DNA of 33,931 bases from Promethearchaeota archaeon (GCA_020343655.1 CP070805.1:871699-905629); one strand, 5' to 3'. Numbered from the stretch's first letter, positions 8,301 to 16,593 are shown. The notes: generated by a model from the letters alone, not told the origin. A program made the numbers and translations.

Positions 8301-8834
8301 TTATTTATCATCTACTTGAGTTGCGTAATATATTAACCATTTAGCCATTGCGTTAAAAGACTCATTGATGTTGATGTTTTCCTTTGATGAGCAGAATACA
8401 CATTGGTTACATTTTGCTTGCGTAGCATAATCATTAGCTATATTGAAATCTACTTCATGATTGGAGATATCCCATTTCATTCCCATGAGGATTATAGGAA
8501 CAAACCCCGCTTTTTGGCGTATAATCTTAAGCCATTCCGGAATTTCTCTAAAGGTATCGTAATCACTAATATCAAAACATATAAAAGCACCGCTAGCACC
8601 TTTACAATAGTCAGGTAAGAGTTCACGGAATCTTTTTTCACCAGCAAAATCCCACAGTTGCATTTTAACAGCCTCTCCAGTGTCGAGTGTTTCAGATTTT
8701 GTATGAAATCCGGCTCCTATCGTCATCTTATAACCTTCCTCGAATTTTCCTGTACAATACCTTGTAACCATAGCGGTTTTTCCTACACCACCCGCCCCAG
8801 CAACAATCACTTTAAAAATCCATGAGCTCTGCAT
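8301..8834 (-). CDS. Ras-like small GTPase with altered G3 and G4 motifs
   Basis: This 177-aa single-domain protein has the Ras/Rab/Arf fold order. The P-loop is GAGGVGKT (13-20), switch I contains MTIGAGF (T38), G3 is WDFAGEKRF (61-69), G4 is GMKWD (118-122) and G5 is CSSKE (148-152). Two departures stand out: the catalytic-glutamine position after DxxG is Glu66, and the Asn of NKxD is Met119. There is no C-terminal cysteine prenylation motif; the protein ends TQVDDK. Asgard genomes encode many such GTPases (established). The gene is alone between tRNA-Asn and aIF1, and Roadblock-type proteins, potential regulators, are encoded nearby. Confidence 0.9.
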   Translation of the reverse strand: MQSSWIFKVIVAGAGGVGKTAMVTRYCTGKFEEGYKMTIGAGFHTKSETLDTGEAVKMQLWDFAGEKRFRELLPDYCKGASGAFICFDISDYDTFREIPEWLKIIRQKAGFVPIILMGMKWDISNHEVDFNIANDYATQAKCNQCVFCSSKENININESFNAMAKWLIYYATQVDDK

Positions 8835-9221
8835 TATAATGAATCACATAAATATTCCAACATAAAGAATAAGGTTTTTGATAAATAATAAAAATTTTTC
8901 TTTAAATACTTTTTTGCTTAGATTATCATTTCTAGATTTTTGTAAACAGAGATTTGAAATTATGATTAATCTAAAAAACTAATTAAATTAAAATTACTTA
9001 TTTATAAATCCTGCTATTTTTTTCATTTATTTTAAATAAAATGTAATAATTTAAAATTTTGATTTCTTAGAATTTAGAATTTAAAAATATATCAAAAGTA
9101 TAAGTTTTATTTTATATAAGCTTCTTTTTAAAATAAAAAAGATTTTTATAAGATTTTATTCTATTATTTTTTAGATCTAGATTTTAATAAGTGTCAATAA
9201 TAAAGGTTGTGATAATAGAGC
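8835..9221. other. 387-nt AT-rich intergenic region upstream of aIF1
   Basis: No protein-coding frame or tRNA was seen. TATA-like elements on the plus strand at 9111-9120 (TTTATATAAG) and 9143-9152 (TTTTTATAAG) could drive aIF1, giving a leader of about 45-80 nt. The minus-strand promoter of the GTPase gene must also lie in the first ~80 nt. The remainder is A/T tracts with no strong repeat. Confidence 0.5.
9205..9213 (+). promoter_or_regulatory. Shine-Dalgarno-like GTGAT before the non-ATG aIF1 start
   Basis: GGTTGTGAT lies 8 nt before ATT at 9222. Its GTGAT part (9209-9213) is complementary to ATCAC in the 16S tail seen at 236-240 of this window. This spacing singles out ATT at 9222 as the start of the aIF1 frame, which opens just after an in-frame TAG at 9216-9218. 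Confidence 0.5.
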
Positions 9222-9539
9222 ATTAAAGACGACGACATTTGTCCTATATGTAGTTTTCCAAAAGAACTATGTATTTGTGATAGTTTAAGTGCCGATGAGC
9301 AACAAATTATAATATCTAATGATACAAGGAAATGGGGGAGGGTTGTTACTGTCGTTACATTCGTTGGTAATTTCGATGTAAACCTAAAGAATATATTAAC
9401 AAAGGCAAAAAGGAAATGTGCTTCTGGAGGTACTGTTAGAGCTAATGAAGTCGAACTTCAAGGAGATCATCGTTTTAAAATGAAAAAATTTTTAATCGAC
9501 CTTGGATTTCCTGAAGAAAATATACTTATACAAGAATAA
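9222..9539 (+). CDS. Translation initiation factor aIF1 (SUI1), predicted AUU start
   Basis: The frame 9219-9539 encodes the archaeal SUI1 family. It has an N-terminal zinc-knuckle-like CPIC...CIC (C7, C10, C17, C19) with FPKEL between, and the SUI1 core with CASGGTVRANEVELQGDHR and the C-terminal FLIDLGFPEENILI. The family helps the small ribosomal subunit choose the right start codon. No ATG, GTG or TTG occurs in frame between the upstream TAG (9216-9218) and the conserved domain; the first in-frame ATG lies near the C-terminus. ATT at 9222 gives 105 aa beginning MKDDDICPIC, with a Shine-Dalgarno match at suitable spacing. Start assignment is inference; the gene identity is firm. Confidence 0.88.
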   Translation: MKDDDICPICSFPKELCICDSLSADEQQIIISNDTRKWGRVVTVVTFVGNFDVNLKNILTKAKRKCASGGTVRANEVELQGDHRFKMKKFLIDLGFPEENILIQE

Positions 9540-9639
9540 ACATTACAAGCATAAGACTATCATCAAATAAACTCTAATAAGCAGTTGGAAGACGTTATTA
9601 TTAGATAAATTATTAAAAAATATAACTAAAACAATTTCT

Positions 9640-10080
9640 ATGGATTCTATTATTTATAAAGTAATATTTAAGGCAGATACACAATTTGAAAATAAAAATC
9701 TCACACTAAGTTTCATAAATTTAGAATTTGAAAAACCGATTTCTATCCCTGATAAATTTATCACTGAATTAAAAAAATTGAGTGAACCTAATCCACATAT
9801 AATTAACTTACAAAATATAGAAGAAGTTCTCATAATTGGAAATCCAACAGTAGATTATACTTATAATTATTATCTTGTTGTATTATATACAACTAAATCA
9901 GATGGGAAGAAAATAGGATATTTAATTGGGAATGTGAAGAAAGTAGGCAATATTATTATAGGAGTCTGGCCATTTAATATTCAACTTAAAGAAATAACGG
10001 CAGAGATAGTTTTAGAAACTTATAATAATATAATAGAGAATCCTAATAAGTATAGTAACATTTGTTTAATAACTCAGTAA
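9640..10080 (+). CDS. Hypothetical protein, 146 aa
   Basis: No family was recognised. The protein is soluble and beta-rich, with alternating strands such as NLTLSFINLEF, EEVLIIGNP, YYLVVLYTT, GYLIGNVKK and IIIGVWPF, then a C-terminal helix (EITAEIVLETYNNII). It has no signal peptide, membrane span or metal-binding cysteine pairs. The ATG at 9640 is the first start in the frame, 100 nt after aIF1. It converges on the RPA gene with 65 nt between them. Codon use is as AT-rich as its neighbours. Confidence 0.6.
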   Translation: MDSIIYKVIFKADTQFENKNLTLSFINLEFEKPISIPDKFITELKKLSEPNPHIINLQNIEEVLIIGNPTVDYTYNYYLVVLYTTKSDGKKIGYLIGNVKKVGNIIIGVWPFNIQLKEITAEIVLETYNNIIENPNKYSNICLITQ

Positions 10081-10145
10081 AAAACTGATATAATTTCAGT
10101 TTAAAATTTTTCCAATTGGTATTAGAGAGAATTATTAAATATAAT

Positions 10146-11861
10146 TTAGATTTCTATTTTATTTATGACTCTTTCTAATTCCTCATCTATATTTAGTTCT
10201 TTAAAATCATACACAGAGATTTCATAAGAGTTCGAATAATCACTAAATCTAGCTCTCCCCCTAATAATGATATCTTTACCTAAAAATTCAGAAGATTTCT
10301 TTTCTAAAAATTTCTCAAATTCTGGAGTTTCTTTTATCTGTGAAATCTTCTCAGTCTCAACTCCAATAAATTTCTCTGCCGTTTCACCTACAAGAGTTGT
10401 TCTTACAGTTCCACTCCCATCATCAATGATAAGATTAATAATCATTCGATTTTCAGTTTTCTCTCTCAGACCACAAGTACAATTATCTATTTTTTTGTTG
10501 CAGTTTGAACAAGCTTCATAGATAGTAATAGTAGTAAGATCTTTAGCAATAAAACCTTTTACCTCAACTGTACCTGGAGCATTAATATTGACGATTTTCT
10601 CATAATTCCCAGAGAAATATGGTTTTAATTCCTTTCTATCAACCTCAACAGTTTTAAGATTATTTATTTCTAAATCTATTAATTCTATAACTGATTCATC
10701 TAGAATTGAAATTTCATTTCGATTTGAGAAATTGCTATATTTAATAAAAACGTTCTTCAATTCTAATCCCTGTCCAACCGATAATATCTTAGAATATTCC
10801 TCTGCTTTTTCATTCCATAATGTAACTCTAATTCCATCGGTATTATCACTTAAAATAAATCCTAATAAAGGGAGATCTTCACCTGATTTAATTGAAACGG
10901 TCCTTAAGTTATCGATAGAGGTAATAATACCTCTTAAAGACGCAATCCCTTGATGATTTTGGAGTGTTTGAATACTCTCTCTAAAAATCCCCTCTATATG
11001 GATCTCTTCGGAACTTTTTTCGATATATGAGCTTTTAGTTGCATTTAAATCAATTGTTTTGGAGTCTAGAGTACTTAATCTTGGATTTAAATTTGTAATG
11101 GATATTACATCCCCACTCTCTATATTACTTAATTTTTCAGTATCTTCATTCCAAAATGTAACCCTAATCGATCCTGTTGAATCTAATAGGGTTAAGGACC
11201 TAACATTTCCTAATTCTCCATCTTTTCTAGTAAATTCCCTGTTTGGAGATATTTGAATTACCTTTCCTTCTATCGATATAGATTTAAGATTTAAATTTAT
11301 ATCATTTATCAGAGTGGGTTTAGAGGTAATTTTGGGATATTTTTTATAGTCAACATCTTCAGGAGATAAAATAACTTTTCCATATCTTCCTACTTGTATA
11401 TCAATATCTCCAAATTTTCCTTTTTTCGCGTTTCCATTAATAATCTTAATAAGTTCATTTTTTTCAAAATTAGGTTCGTTAAAAATCTTTACTTGATCAT
11501 CCCAAAGTACAATTCGAGCATCACCTGTAGTATCATGTAATAGAAAAGAGCCTACAAATCCCTGGCTTCCATCATTTTTTTTAAAGCTATTAACTTTATA
11601 GATCTCTTTGATTCTACCAAATAATGTTATGTTTTTCATATTTTGAGTAATATCAGAGATATTTATGTCAATATCTTTTAAAAGATCTTTATTTTCATTT
11701 TTTATATCAACTCCCAACTCTTTAGCTATGATAAATAACGCACCCTCATCAGAAATTAAACCTTTTAATTCATTTTTTTTATCTTCAACCAAATTTTGAA
11801 TTTCCTTTCTTGTTAAACCAGTTTCTTCAATTATCTTATTAATATAAACCTCTGTTTTCAT
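10146..11861 (-). CDS. Replication protein A large subunit-like, multiple OB folds and zinc finger
   Basis: This is a single-stranded DNA-binding protein of the archaeal/eukaryotic RPA70 type (571 aa from the ATG at 11861). At least three repeated OB folds are visible by their shared end motif: GDARIVLWDDQ, GSIRVTFWNED and DGIRVTLWNEK, followed by a fourth with GSGTVRTTLVG. A zinc-finger-like CSNCNKKIDNCTCG precedes the last OB fold, as in the RPA70 C-terminal domain. The first ~60 residues are helical. A GTG at 11870 is in frame, but it belongs to the GTGAT Shine-Dalgarno match, so ATG at 11861 is preferred. A partner RPA32-like gene is at 30755-31501. Confidence 0.88.
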   Translation of the reverse strand: MKTEVYINKIIEETGLTRKEIQNLVEDKKNELKGLISDEGALFIIAKELGVDIKNENKDLLKDIDINISDITQNMKNITLFGRIKEIYKVNSFKKNDGSQGFVGSFLLHDTTGDARIVLWDDQVKIFNEPNFEKNELIKIINGNAKKGKFGDIDIQVGRYGKVILSPEDVDYKKYPKITSKPTLINDINLNLKSISIEGKVIQISPNREFTRKDGELGNVRSLTLLDSTGSIRVTFWNEDTEKLSNIESGDVISITNLNPRLSTLDSKTIDLNATKSSYIEKSSEEIHIEGIFRESIQTLQNHQGIASLRGIITSIDNLRTVSIKSGEDLPLLGFILSDNTDGIRVTLWNEKAEEYSKILSVGQGLELKNVFIKYSNFSNRNEISILDESVIELIDLEINNLKTVEVDRKELKPYFSGNYEKIVNINAPGTVEVKGFIAKDLTTITIYEACSNCNKKIDNCTCGLREKTENRMIINLIIDDGSGTVRTTLVGETAEKFIGVETEKISQIKETPEFEKFLEKKSSEFLGKDIIIRGRARFSDYSNSYEISVYDFKELNIDEELERVINKIEI

Positions 11862-11865
11862 TTTA

Positions 11866-11870
11866 ATCAC
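11866..11870 (-). promoter_or_regulatory. Shine-Dalgarno GTGAT that decides the RPA start
   Basis: On the minus strand GTGAT is followed by TAAA and then ATG at 11861. It is complementary to ATCAC in the 16S tail. The in-frame GTG at 11870 is part of this motif and is therefore unlikely to be the start codon. Confidence 0.5.
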
Positions 11871-12019
11871 GACATTAAAAAAATTACTCGAATTTTAACA
11901 TTAATTTAGTAGGGATTATTTAAAAAAAAAATTATTTAATTGTAATTAAAAAAAGATATTCTTTTAAAATTAAAGAGTATTCAATAAAGGTAATTTTTTA
12001 AATCTATTTAACTAGTTCT

Positions 12020-12060
12020 ATTACTAGAGCTTGATTGATATTGAACTTGTTTCTAGTAAT
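12020..12060. repeat. 9-bp inverted repeat upstream of the HisA-like gene
   Basis: ATTACTAGA (12020-12028) and TCTAGTAAT (12052-12060) are perfect reverse complements separated by 23 nt. A second pair, AGTTC (12014-12018) and GAACT (12042-12046), is interleaved. The repeat ends 27 nt before the ATG at 12088, so it could be an operator or a hairpin in the leader. No regulator is identified. Confidence 0.45.
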
Positions 12061-12087
12061 TTGACGTAAGATTTTTCATTATAGTAA

Positions 12088-12825
12088 ATGCCTAAATTCA
12101 AAATCATACCGGTAATAGATATTTTAAATCATACAGCGGTTCTTGCTAAAAAAGGAGAAAGAAATAAATATAAACCTTTAAGATCTTATTTATTTCAATC
12201 ATCCAATCCAATCGAAATTATTGAAGCTATTAAAAAAAATTTCAATTTTAATGAGTTTTATATAGCGGATTTAGATTCCATTATCAAAAAAACTCCCAAT
12301 TTTCAAATTTTGAACGAAATTTTAGGGATTTCAGATATCGATATAATTTTAGATCCTGGAATTATCAATTTGGAAGATATTTTGCAATACTCAAAATTCA
12401 AAATAAAAAGTCTAATTATAGGATTAGAAACTGTTAAGAGTATTAAAACAATTGGTCAAGGATTACAAATCCTAAATCAAAATAGGATAATAGTTAGTAT
12501 TGATATGTATAAAGGACTGATTTTATCAAATATTAAAAATTTGAAGAATCAAAATCCATTTAACATTATAGGAAAAATTGAGTCTATGGGTGTTAGAAAA
12601 ATAATTCTTTTAGATTTATATAGAGTAGGTCAGAAAATTGGGGGAATTCCCCCACTTTATCTAAATATTTTACATAATTTTAAGGGAGATGTTTATGTGG
12701 GGGGTGGAATAAGAAATTATAATGACATTTTAGAATACAAGGAACATAATTTCTCTGGCGTGCTTATAGCAACAGCATTATATGATGGGACACTAAATTC
12801 TGAAAAATTAAAAAAATTTCATTAA
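12088..12825 (+). CDS. HisA/HisF-like TIM-barrel protein
   Basis: This 245-aa protein has the phosphate-binding half-barrel pattern of HisA/HisF: an N-terminal IPVIDILNHTAVLAKKG with an aspartate at the HisA catalytic position (D11), YIADLDSI after the second strand, and GGGIRNYNDIL plus VLIATALYDG for the C-terminal phosphate site. No other histidine-biosynthesis gene is in the window. HisA-like paralogues occur in archaea and methylotrophs near methanofuran/tetrahydromethanopterin genes, and the MfnB-type gene lies 0.8 kb downstream, so a C1-cofactor role is possible (inference). A true HisA is the alternative. It converges on the RING-like gene with only 10 nt between them. Confidence 0.72.
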   Translation: MPKFKIIPVIDILNHTAVLAKKGERNKYKPLRSYLFQSSNPIEIIEAIKKNFNFNEFYIADLDSIIKKTPNFQILNEILGISDIDIILDPGIINLEDILQYSKFKIKSLIIGLETVKSIKTIGQGLQILNQNRIIVSIDMYKGLILSNIKNLKNQNPFNIIGKIESMGVRKIILLDLYRVGQKIGGIPPLYLNILHNFKGDVYVGGGIRNYNDILEYKEHNFSGVLIATALYDGTLNSEKLKKFH

Positions 12826-12835
12826 ATTTTGATCA

Positions 12836-13372
12836 TTAATCTATAAAAATTACACCAGAACCTGAGACGTTTAAAGATTTTTTACAAACTGGGCAAGTAT
12901 GTTTCATTCTCACCCAATCTGTCAAATGTTCTTTATGAGCTTTTGCTTCACAAATAGGACAACCAGTAACCTCATCAAAAATCTCTATATTTTTTCCGCA
13001 CACAGAGCATTTAGTTTTTGATGCAGTAGATATTTTTATTAATTCTTTTTTAATATCTAATGTTACTTTTTCCGTGTTTTCAGCAGTTGGATTGATTTGT
13101 TTTAATTCATCTTTTGTATCGACACAGAAAATAGACCCTTCTGTATCATCCTTTTTATTACCAATCCAGACGACTTTTCCTTTGAAATAAGTTGAACCTT
13201 GATGGTCTAAAGATAAATTTAATCTTCGATCTTCCATTACATAGGTTTGTATTACTTTAGTGTATTTTAAACCTAAGGCTGAAGATAATTGTTTGACTAC
13301 TTCTATTGGTTCTTTAAATACTTCATTAGTAATATCCAATTTTGTAATTTCTTTAGGCGAAATATTAAACAC
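12836..13372 (-). CDS. RING-like zinc-binding protein with a novel N-terminal domain
   Basis: This 178-aa protein has eight candidate zinc ligands in its C-terminal third: C122, C125, C138, C141, H146, H149, C160 and C163. The spacing C-x2-C-x12-C-x2-C-x4-H-x2-H-x10-C-x2-C, with HLTDW before CPVC, matches the cross-brace order of RING/PHD-like fingers, with His in place of the usual Cys at the sixth ligand. The N-terminal 115 residues mix helices and strands and match nothing I recognise. Asgard archaea are known to encode ubiquitin-like systems with RING-type ligases, but no ubiquitin, E1 or E2 gene is in this window. A plain structural zinc finger is the alternative. Confidence 0.65.
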   Translation of the reverse strand: MFNISPKEITKLDITNEVFKEPIEVVKQLSSALGLKYTKVIQTYVMEDRRLNLSLDHQGSTYFKGKVVWIGNKKDDTEGSIFCVDTKDELKQINPTAENTEKVTLDIKKELIKISTASKTKCSVCGKNIEIFDEVTGCPICEAKAHKEHLTDWVRMKHTCPVCKKSLNVSGSGVIFID

Positions 13373-13617
13373 CTTTACTTTTTTATATTTAATAAAAATG
13401 ATTTATTTTAAATTTTTATATAAAATTAAATAAAAATAAATGTTTTGGATTTCGATATTCCTATAAGAAATAAAAATCCTTATGATCTTTCTCCTATTTT
13501 TTATTGCAAATCTTATTAAATATGACTTTATTAGCCTCCTTAACTAAATGGAATGAATTTTCTTAATTAAAATCCTAAATAAATTTTTTAATATTTTTAC
13601 ATTATATTAGATACACT

Positions 13618-14376
13618 ATGCCTCATAAAATCAAACTTTTAGTCAGTCCTAGAACAATTGAAGAGGCTAAAATTGTTATTGGGAATAAAGTAGATTATAT
13701 TGATTGTAAAAATCCTGAGGAAGGGTCTCTTGGAGCAAATTTTCCTTGGATTATTAAAGAAATGAAGAGTTTAATTCCCCCTGATAGTCCTCAATTATTA
13801 AGCGCAACAATTGGAGACTTCCCAAATTTACCAGGTTCTGCTGCTTTAGCCGCTTTAGGAGCAGCAGTATCAGGCGCAGATATAATAAAAGTAGGATTGA
13901 AAGGACCTAACAATGAGAAAGAGGCGATTAAATTAATGAAAAAGGTTGTTAAAGCTGTAAAAGAGTATAATAGTGATATTAAAATTGTAACAGCTGGATA
14001 TGCAGATCGAATACGAATGAACTCTTCACCAGAATTTATGACTATTCCTACTATAGCATCAAAATCTGGTGCTGATATCGCAATGCTTGATACATATATT
14101 AAGGATGAGAAGGGTTTGTTTGATTTTTTGAATATTGGTCAATTAATTCAATTTAGAAATAAAGCCTATGAATTCGATATTGAGATAGCCTTAGCAGGAA
14201 ATTTAAGGAAAGAAAATATCCCTTTAATAAATGAAATTTCACCAGATATAATAGGAGTAAGATCAGTTGTGTGTGAAGGTTATGATAGAATTAGGGGATT
14301 AATTAAGTCACAACTTATAGAAGAGCTCAAAGCGGAATTATATAAAAAACCAGAAATCTCAATAAAACACTTTTAA
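13618..14376 (+). CDS. mfnB: (5-formylfuran-3-yl)methyl phosphate synthase-like, MfnB family
   Basis: This 252-aa TIM-barrel protein resembles MfnB, which condenses two glyceraldehyde-3-phosphate molecules into the furan precursor of methanofuran (family knowledge). Family blocks seen are LLVSPRTIEEA, YIDCKNPEEGSLGANFPW (with K31, the expected Schiff-base lysine), LSATIGDFPNLPG, IIKVGLKGP (K91), a MLDTYIKDEKGLFDF segment near 157-170, and IGVRSVVCEG. Length fits the family (about 235-250 aa). Neighbours include the HisA-like barrel and pantoate and UMP kinases, so this stretch is metabolic. No methanofuran-dependent formylmethanofuran dehydrogenase genes are present in the window. Confidence 0.85.
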   Translation: MPHKIKLLVSPRTIEEAKIVIGNKVDYIDCKNPEEGSLGANFPWIIKEMKSLIPPDSPQLLSATIGDFPNLPGSAALAALGAAVSGADIIKVGLKGPNNEKEAIKLMKKVVKAVKEYNSDIKIVTAGYADRIRMNSSPEFMTIPTIASKSGADIAMLDTYIKDEKGLFDFLNIGQLIQFRNKAYEFDIEIALAGNLRKENIPLINEISPDIIGVRSVVCEGYDRIRGLIKSQLIEELKAELYKKPEISIKHF

Positions 14377-14412
14377 AAAAAGATTTATCCATTCTTAATT
14401 ATTAATATTGTT

Positions 14413-15375
14413 TCATTTCTTCTTTAATTTTATAGATTTACTATCATGTATCGATGTAGTGTAAACTTCTATATCGGGTTTATAAGATTCTAAAACATCT
14501 AACACTTCTTTTTCATTTTTTTCTCTACATATTGCATAAACTGAGCGACCTAATTGATTCATACTAGCACCAATAATATTTAATTTATTTAAATCGTTTA
14601 TTAATTCATTTATTCTTGGTAATTCAAGAATTTCAAGTATTTCAGTATTTTTTACAAATTCGATAGAAGCATTGATAAAAGTTTTAACATTAGGGTCTAT
14701 TATTAATTTATTTAGAGCTTTTTTACCCGCTTCCTTTATTCTTAAACTCAAAATAGGATCAGTCAATATTGATTTTGTATGAATGATTCCAAAGGACCCA
14801 CACATAATTCTTAGATTTTTTGGTGGATTAATTCGCATATATACACATGGATATCCGGGATCTTTCAATATCCCCATACCGCCATTTAGCTGCCCACAAA
14901 CAGTTCCTAAACCTGTACGATTTACAACTTCTGCAATATGAGCAATCTTTCCTTTTTCTCGATATGATAATCCTAAGTTTAATAAATAATCTAAACCAAA
15001 AATAGTACCAAGTGCACCAGAACCACTACCACCATACCCACATCCAACGGGTAAATCAAAAAAATGATTTATTTCTATTTTATAAGATTTTCTAAAAAAT
15101 TTTTTAACATAATTAACTATAAAATATGTAGTTTCAGCCTTTTGATTAAGCTTGTTTCCATTAATATAAATCTCTAATTCAAATTCATTATTTTTATCAA
15201 GTACTTGAGATATAATTTCTGTTTTTCCTACAGCATTTACGCAAAAACCTGCACCTCGAGAGCCTATTCTCTCTGGATCCTTGATTTTAACACCATTAAT
15301 TTCGTCAACTATCTCAAAAAACCCTGATATTCTATGAGGTACCTCAATTGTAACTTTTTTTATTATTTTAGACAT
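14413..15375 (-). CDS. Pantoate kinase-like GHMP kinase (archaeal CoA pathway)
   Basis: This 320-aa protein has the archaeal pantoate-kinase signature: an N-terminal EVPHRISGFFEIV (residues 11-23), GSRGAG at 38-43, and the GHMP phosphate-binding loop LPVGCGYGGSGSGALG at 108-123. A middle RTGLGTVCGQLNGGMGI segment is also typical. Pantoate kinase phosphorylates pantoate, the archaeal alternative to pantothenate kinase, before phosphopantothenate synthetase (established for the family). The gene is divergent from the UMP kinase gene with a 69-nt shared promoter region and converges on mfnB with 36 nt between them. Another GHMP kinase activity is the main alternative. Confidence 0.82.
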   Translation of the reverse strand: MSKIIKKVTIEVPHRISGFFEIVDEINGVKIKDPERIGSRGAGFCVNAVGKTEIISQVLDKNNEFELEIYINGNKLNQKAETTYFIVNYVKKFFRKSYKIEINHFFDLPVGCGYGGSGSGALGTIFGLDYLLNLGLSYREKGKIAHIAEVVNRTGLGTVCGQLNGGMGILKDPGYPCVYMRINPPKNLRIMCGSFGIIHTKSILTDPILSLRIKEAGKKALNKLIIDPNVKTFINASIEFVKNTEILEILELPRINELINDLNKLNIIGASMNQLGRSVYAICREKNEKEVLDVLESYKPDIEVYTTSIHDSKSIKLKKK

Positions 15376-15408
15376 AAATCTTATGTAACTTAATTTATCT
15401 AATCAACT

Positions 15409-15417
15409 ATATATTAA
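15409..15417 (+). promoter_or_regulatory. Likely TATA box of the UMP kinase gene
   Basis: TATATATTA-like sequence lies about 30 nt before the ATG at 15445 in the short divergent region between the pantoate kinase and UMP kinase genes. The predicted transcript would be almost leaderless. Confidence 0.4.
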
Positions 15418-15444
15418 TACAAAGAAACATAGAATGAAAATATT

Positions 15445-16152
15445 ATGAAAGCGAAAAGTGTAATTAAAATAGGTGGATCATTACTATTTACAGAAGATGG
15501 AGAACTTAATAAAGAAAAAATTCAACGTTTCTGTCAAATCTTTAAAAAAATGAATTATTTTGGAACTCATGTTATTGTTTGCGGCGGGGGAAAAATCGCT
15601 CGAGAATACATAAATACAGTAAGATTCTTTCATGGAAACGAAACATTATGTGATACATTTGGAATAGATTTGTCTCGAATAAACTCCAAATTACTAATTT
15701 CTGCTTTTAAAGATTTCGCCTATCCCTTAGTTCCAAAAACAATGGAAGAACTTTCTACAGCATTACTCTTTGGAAAGATCGTGGTCATGGGAGGCTTACA
15801 ACCAGGACAATCTACAACTTCGGTTGCTCTCGAAGTGGCTGAGTCTATAAGAGCTGATGAATTAGTGATTCTTACAGATGTAGAAGGTATTTATAATAAG
15901 GATCCAAAGAAATTTGATGATGCTAAATTATTAAGAAACTTGACTTATGCGGAATTACAAGAAATCATTATTAAATCATCTGGAGATAAGCAGGCAGCAG
16001 CGGGAGAATATCGTATATTTGATGCGGTTTCTTTACAAATACTAAAGAGAAGTAAGATAAAAATCAGAGTTATGTCTGGTAAAAATCTAAAAGAATTTGA
16101 AAAATATTGGAAAGGTGAAAAAGATATAAAATGTACTACTATTTCTGATTGA
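15445..16152 (+). CDS. pyrH: Uridylate (UMP) kinase, archaeal PyrH
   Basis: This 235-aa amino-acid-kinase-family protein phosphorylates UMP to UDP. The blocks are VIKIGGSLL (nucleotide-binding glycine loop), IVCGGGKIAREYI, GIDLSRINSKLLISAF, VVMGGLQPGQSTTSVALEVAE (UMP site, near residues 112-132), and LVILTDVEGIYNKDPKKFDDAKLL. Length is typical (225-240 aa). MfnE is a related family, and the nearby mfnB made me consider it, but the SRINSKLL and GGLQPGQSTT blocks fit PyrH better. It has its own short promoter region. Confidence 0.85.
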   Translation: MKAKSVIKIGGSLLFTEDGELNKEKIQRFCQIFKKMNYFGTHVIVCGGGKIAREYINTVRFFHGNETLCDTFGIDLSRINSKLLISAFKDFAYPLVPKTMEELSTALLFGKIVVMGGLQPGQSTTSVALEVAESIRADELVILTDVEGIYNKDPKKFDDAKLLRNLTYAELQEIIIKSSGDKQAAAGEYRIFDAVSLQILKRSKIKIRVMSGKNLKEFEKYWKGEKDIKCTTISD

Positions 16153-16225
16153 AAATATTAATAAATTATTTTAATCTTCAAAATTTTAATATCCTATAAT
16201 AACCCTTTTAAAAAAGAGTTAAAAA

Positions 16226-16462
16226 ATGTCTCAATCTTCATGGAAAGATCAAATTAAAAAAAAATGGGGACCTCATAGCCACTGTTCAATTTGCGGTAAA
16301 GCAATGCCAACAGATAAGAAATTTTGTAGCCAAGCTTGTAGAGATAATTATCTTGAACAAGAGAGAAAACAGAAGAAAAAAGGAAGATTACAATGTATAT
16401 TTTTAATAGTGATGTTAGTTGTAATGATGCTAATAATGATAGTACCCAGTTTTTTTGGTTAA
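16226..16462 (+). CDS. Small zinc-ribbon membrane protein (DUF2116-like)
   Basis: This 78-aa protein has a zinc-knuckle HCSICGKAMPTDKKFCSQAC (residues 19-38) with CxxC and Cx3C pairs, a basic linker, and one C-terminal membrane span (CIFLIVMLVVMMLIMIVPSFF). This layout matches the small archaeal DUF2116 family, of unknown function, which is probably tail-anchored with the finger in the cytoplasm. It lies 73 nt downstream of the UMP kinase on the same strand. Confidence 0.75.
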   Translation: MSQSSWKDQIKKKWGPHSHCSICGKAMPTDKKFCSQACRDNYLEQERKQKKKGRLQCIFLIVMLVVMMLIMIVPSFFG

Positions 16463-16593
16463 TTAGGATTTAAAAGAGAACTAGAGACTAATTTTTTGAT
16501 TTTTCCTAATTATACTTGTATTTTATACTATATTAAATTGATAAACTTTCGAAAGAATTTATAATGACATTTAATTATATAATTTTGTAAAGT

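Noticed and set aside
8063..8344. A 93-codon plus-strand open frame
   Set aside because: It overlaps tRNA-Asn on the opposite strand and its translation matches no family; the tRNA explains the sequence.
15445..16152. MfnE (methanofuran pathway kinase) instead of UMP kinase
   Set aside because: The nearby mfnB made it tempting, but the SRINSKLL and GGLQPGQSTT blocks match archaeal PyrH.
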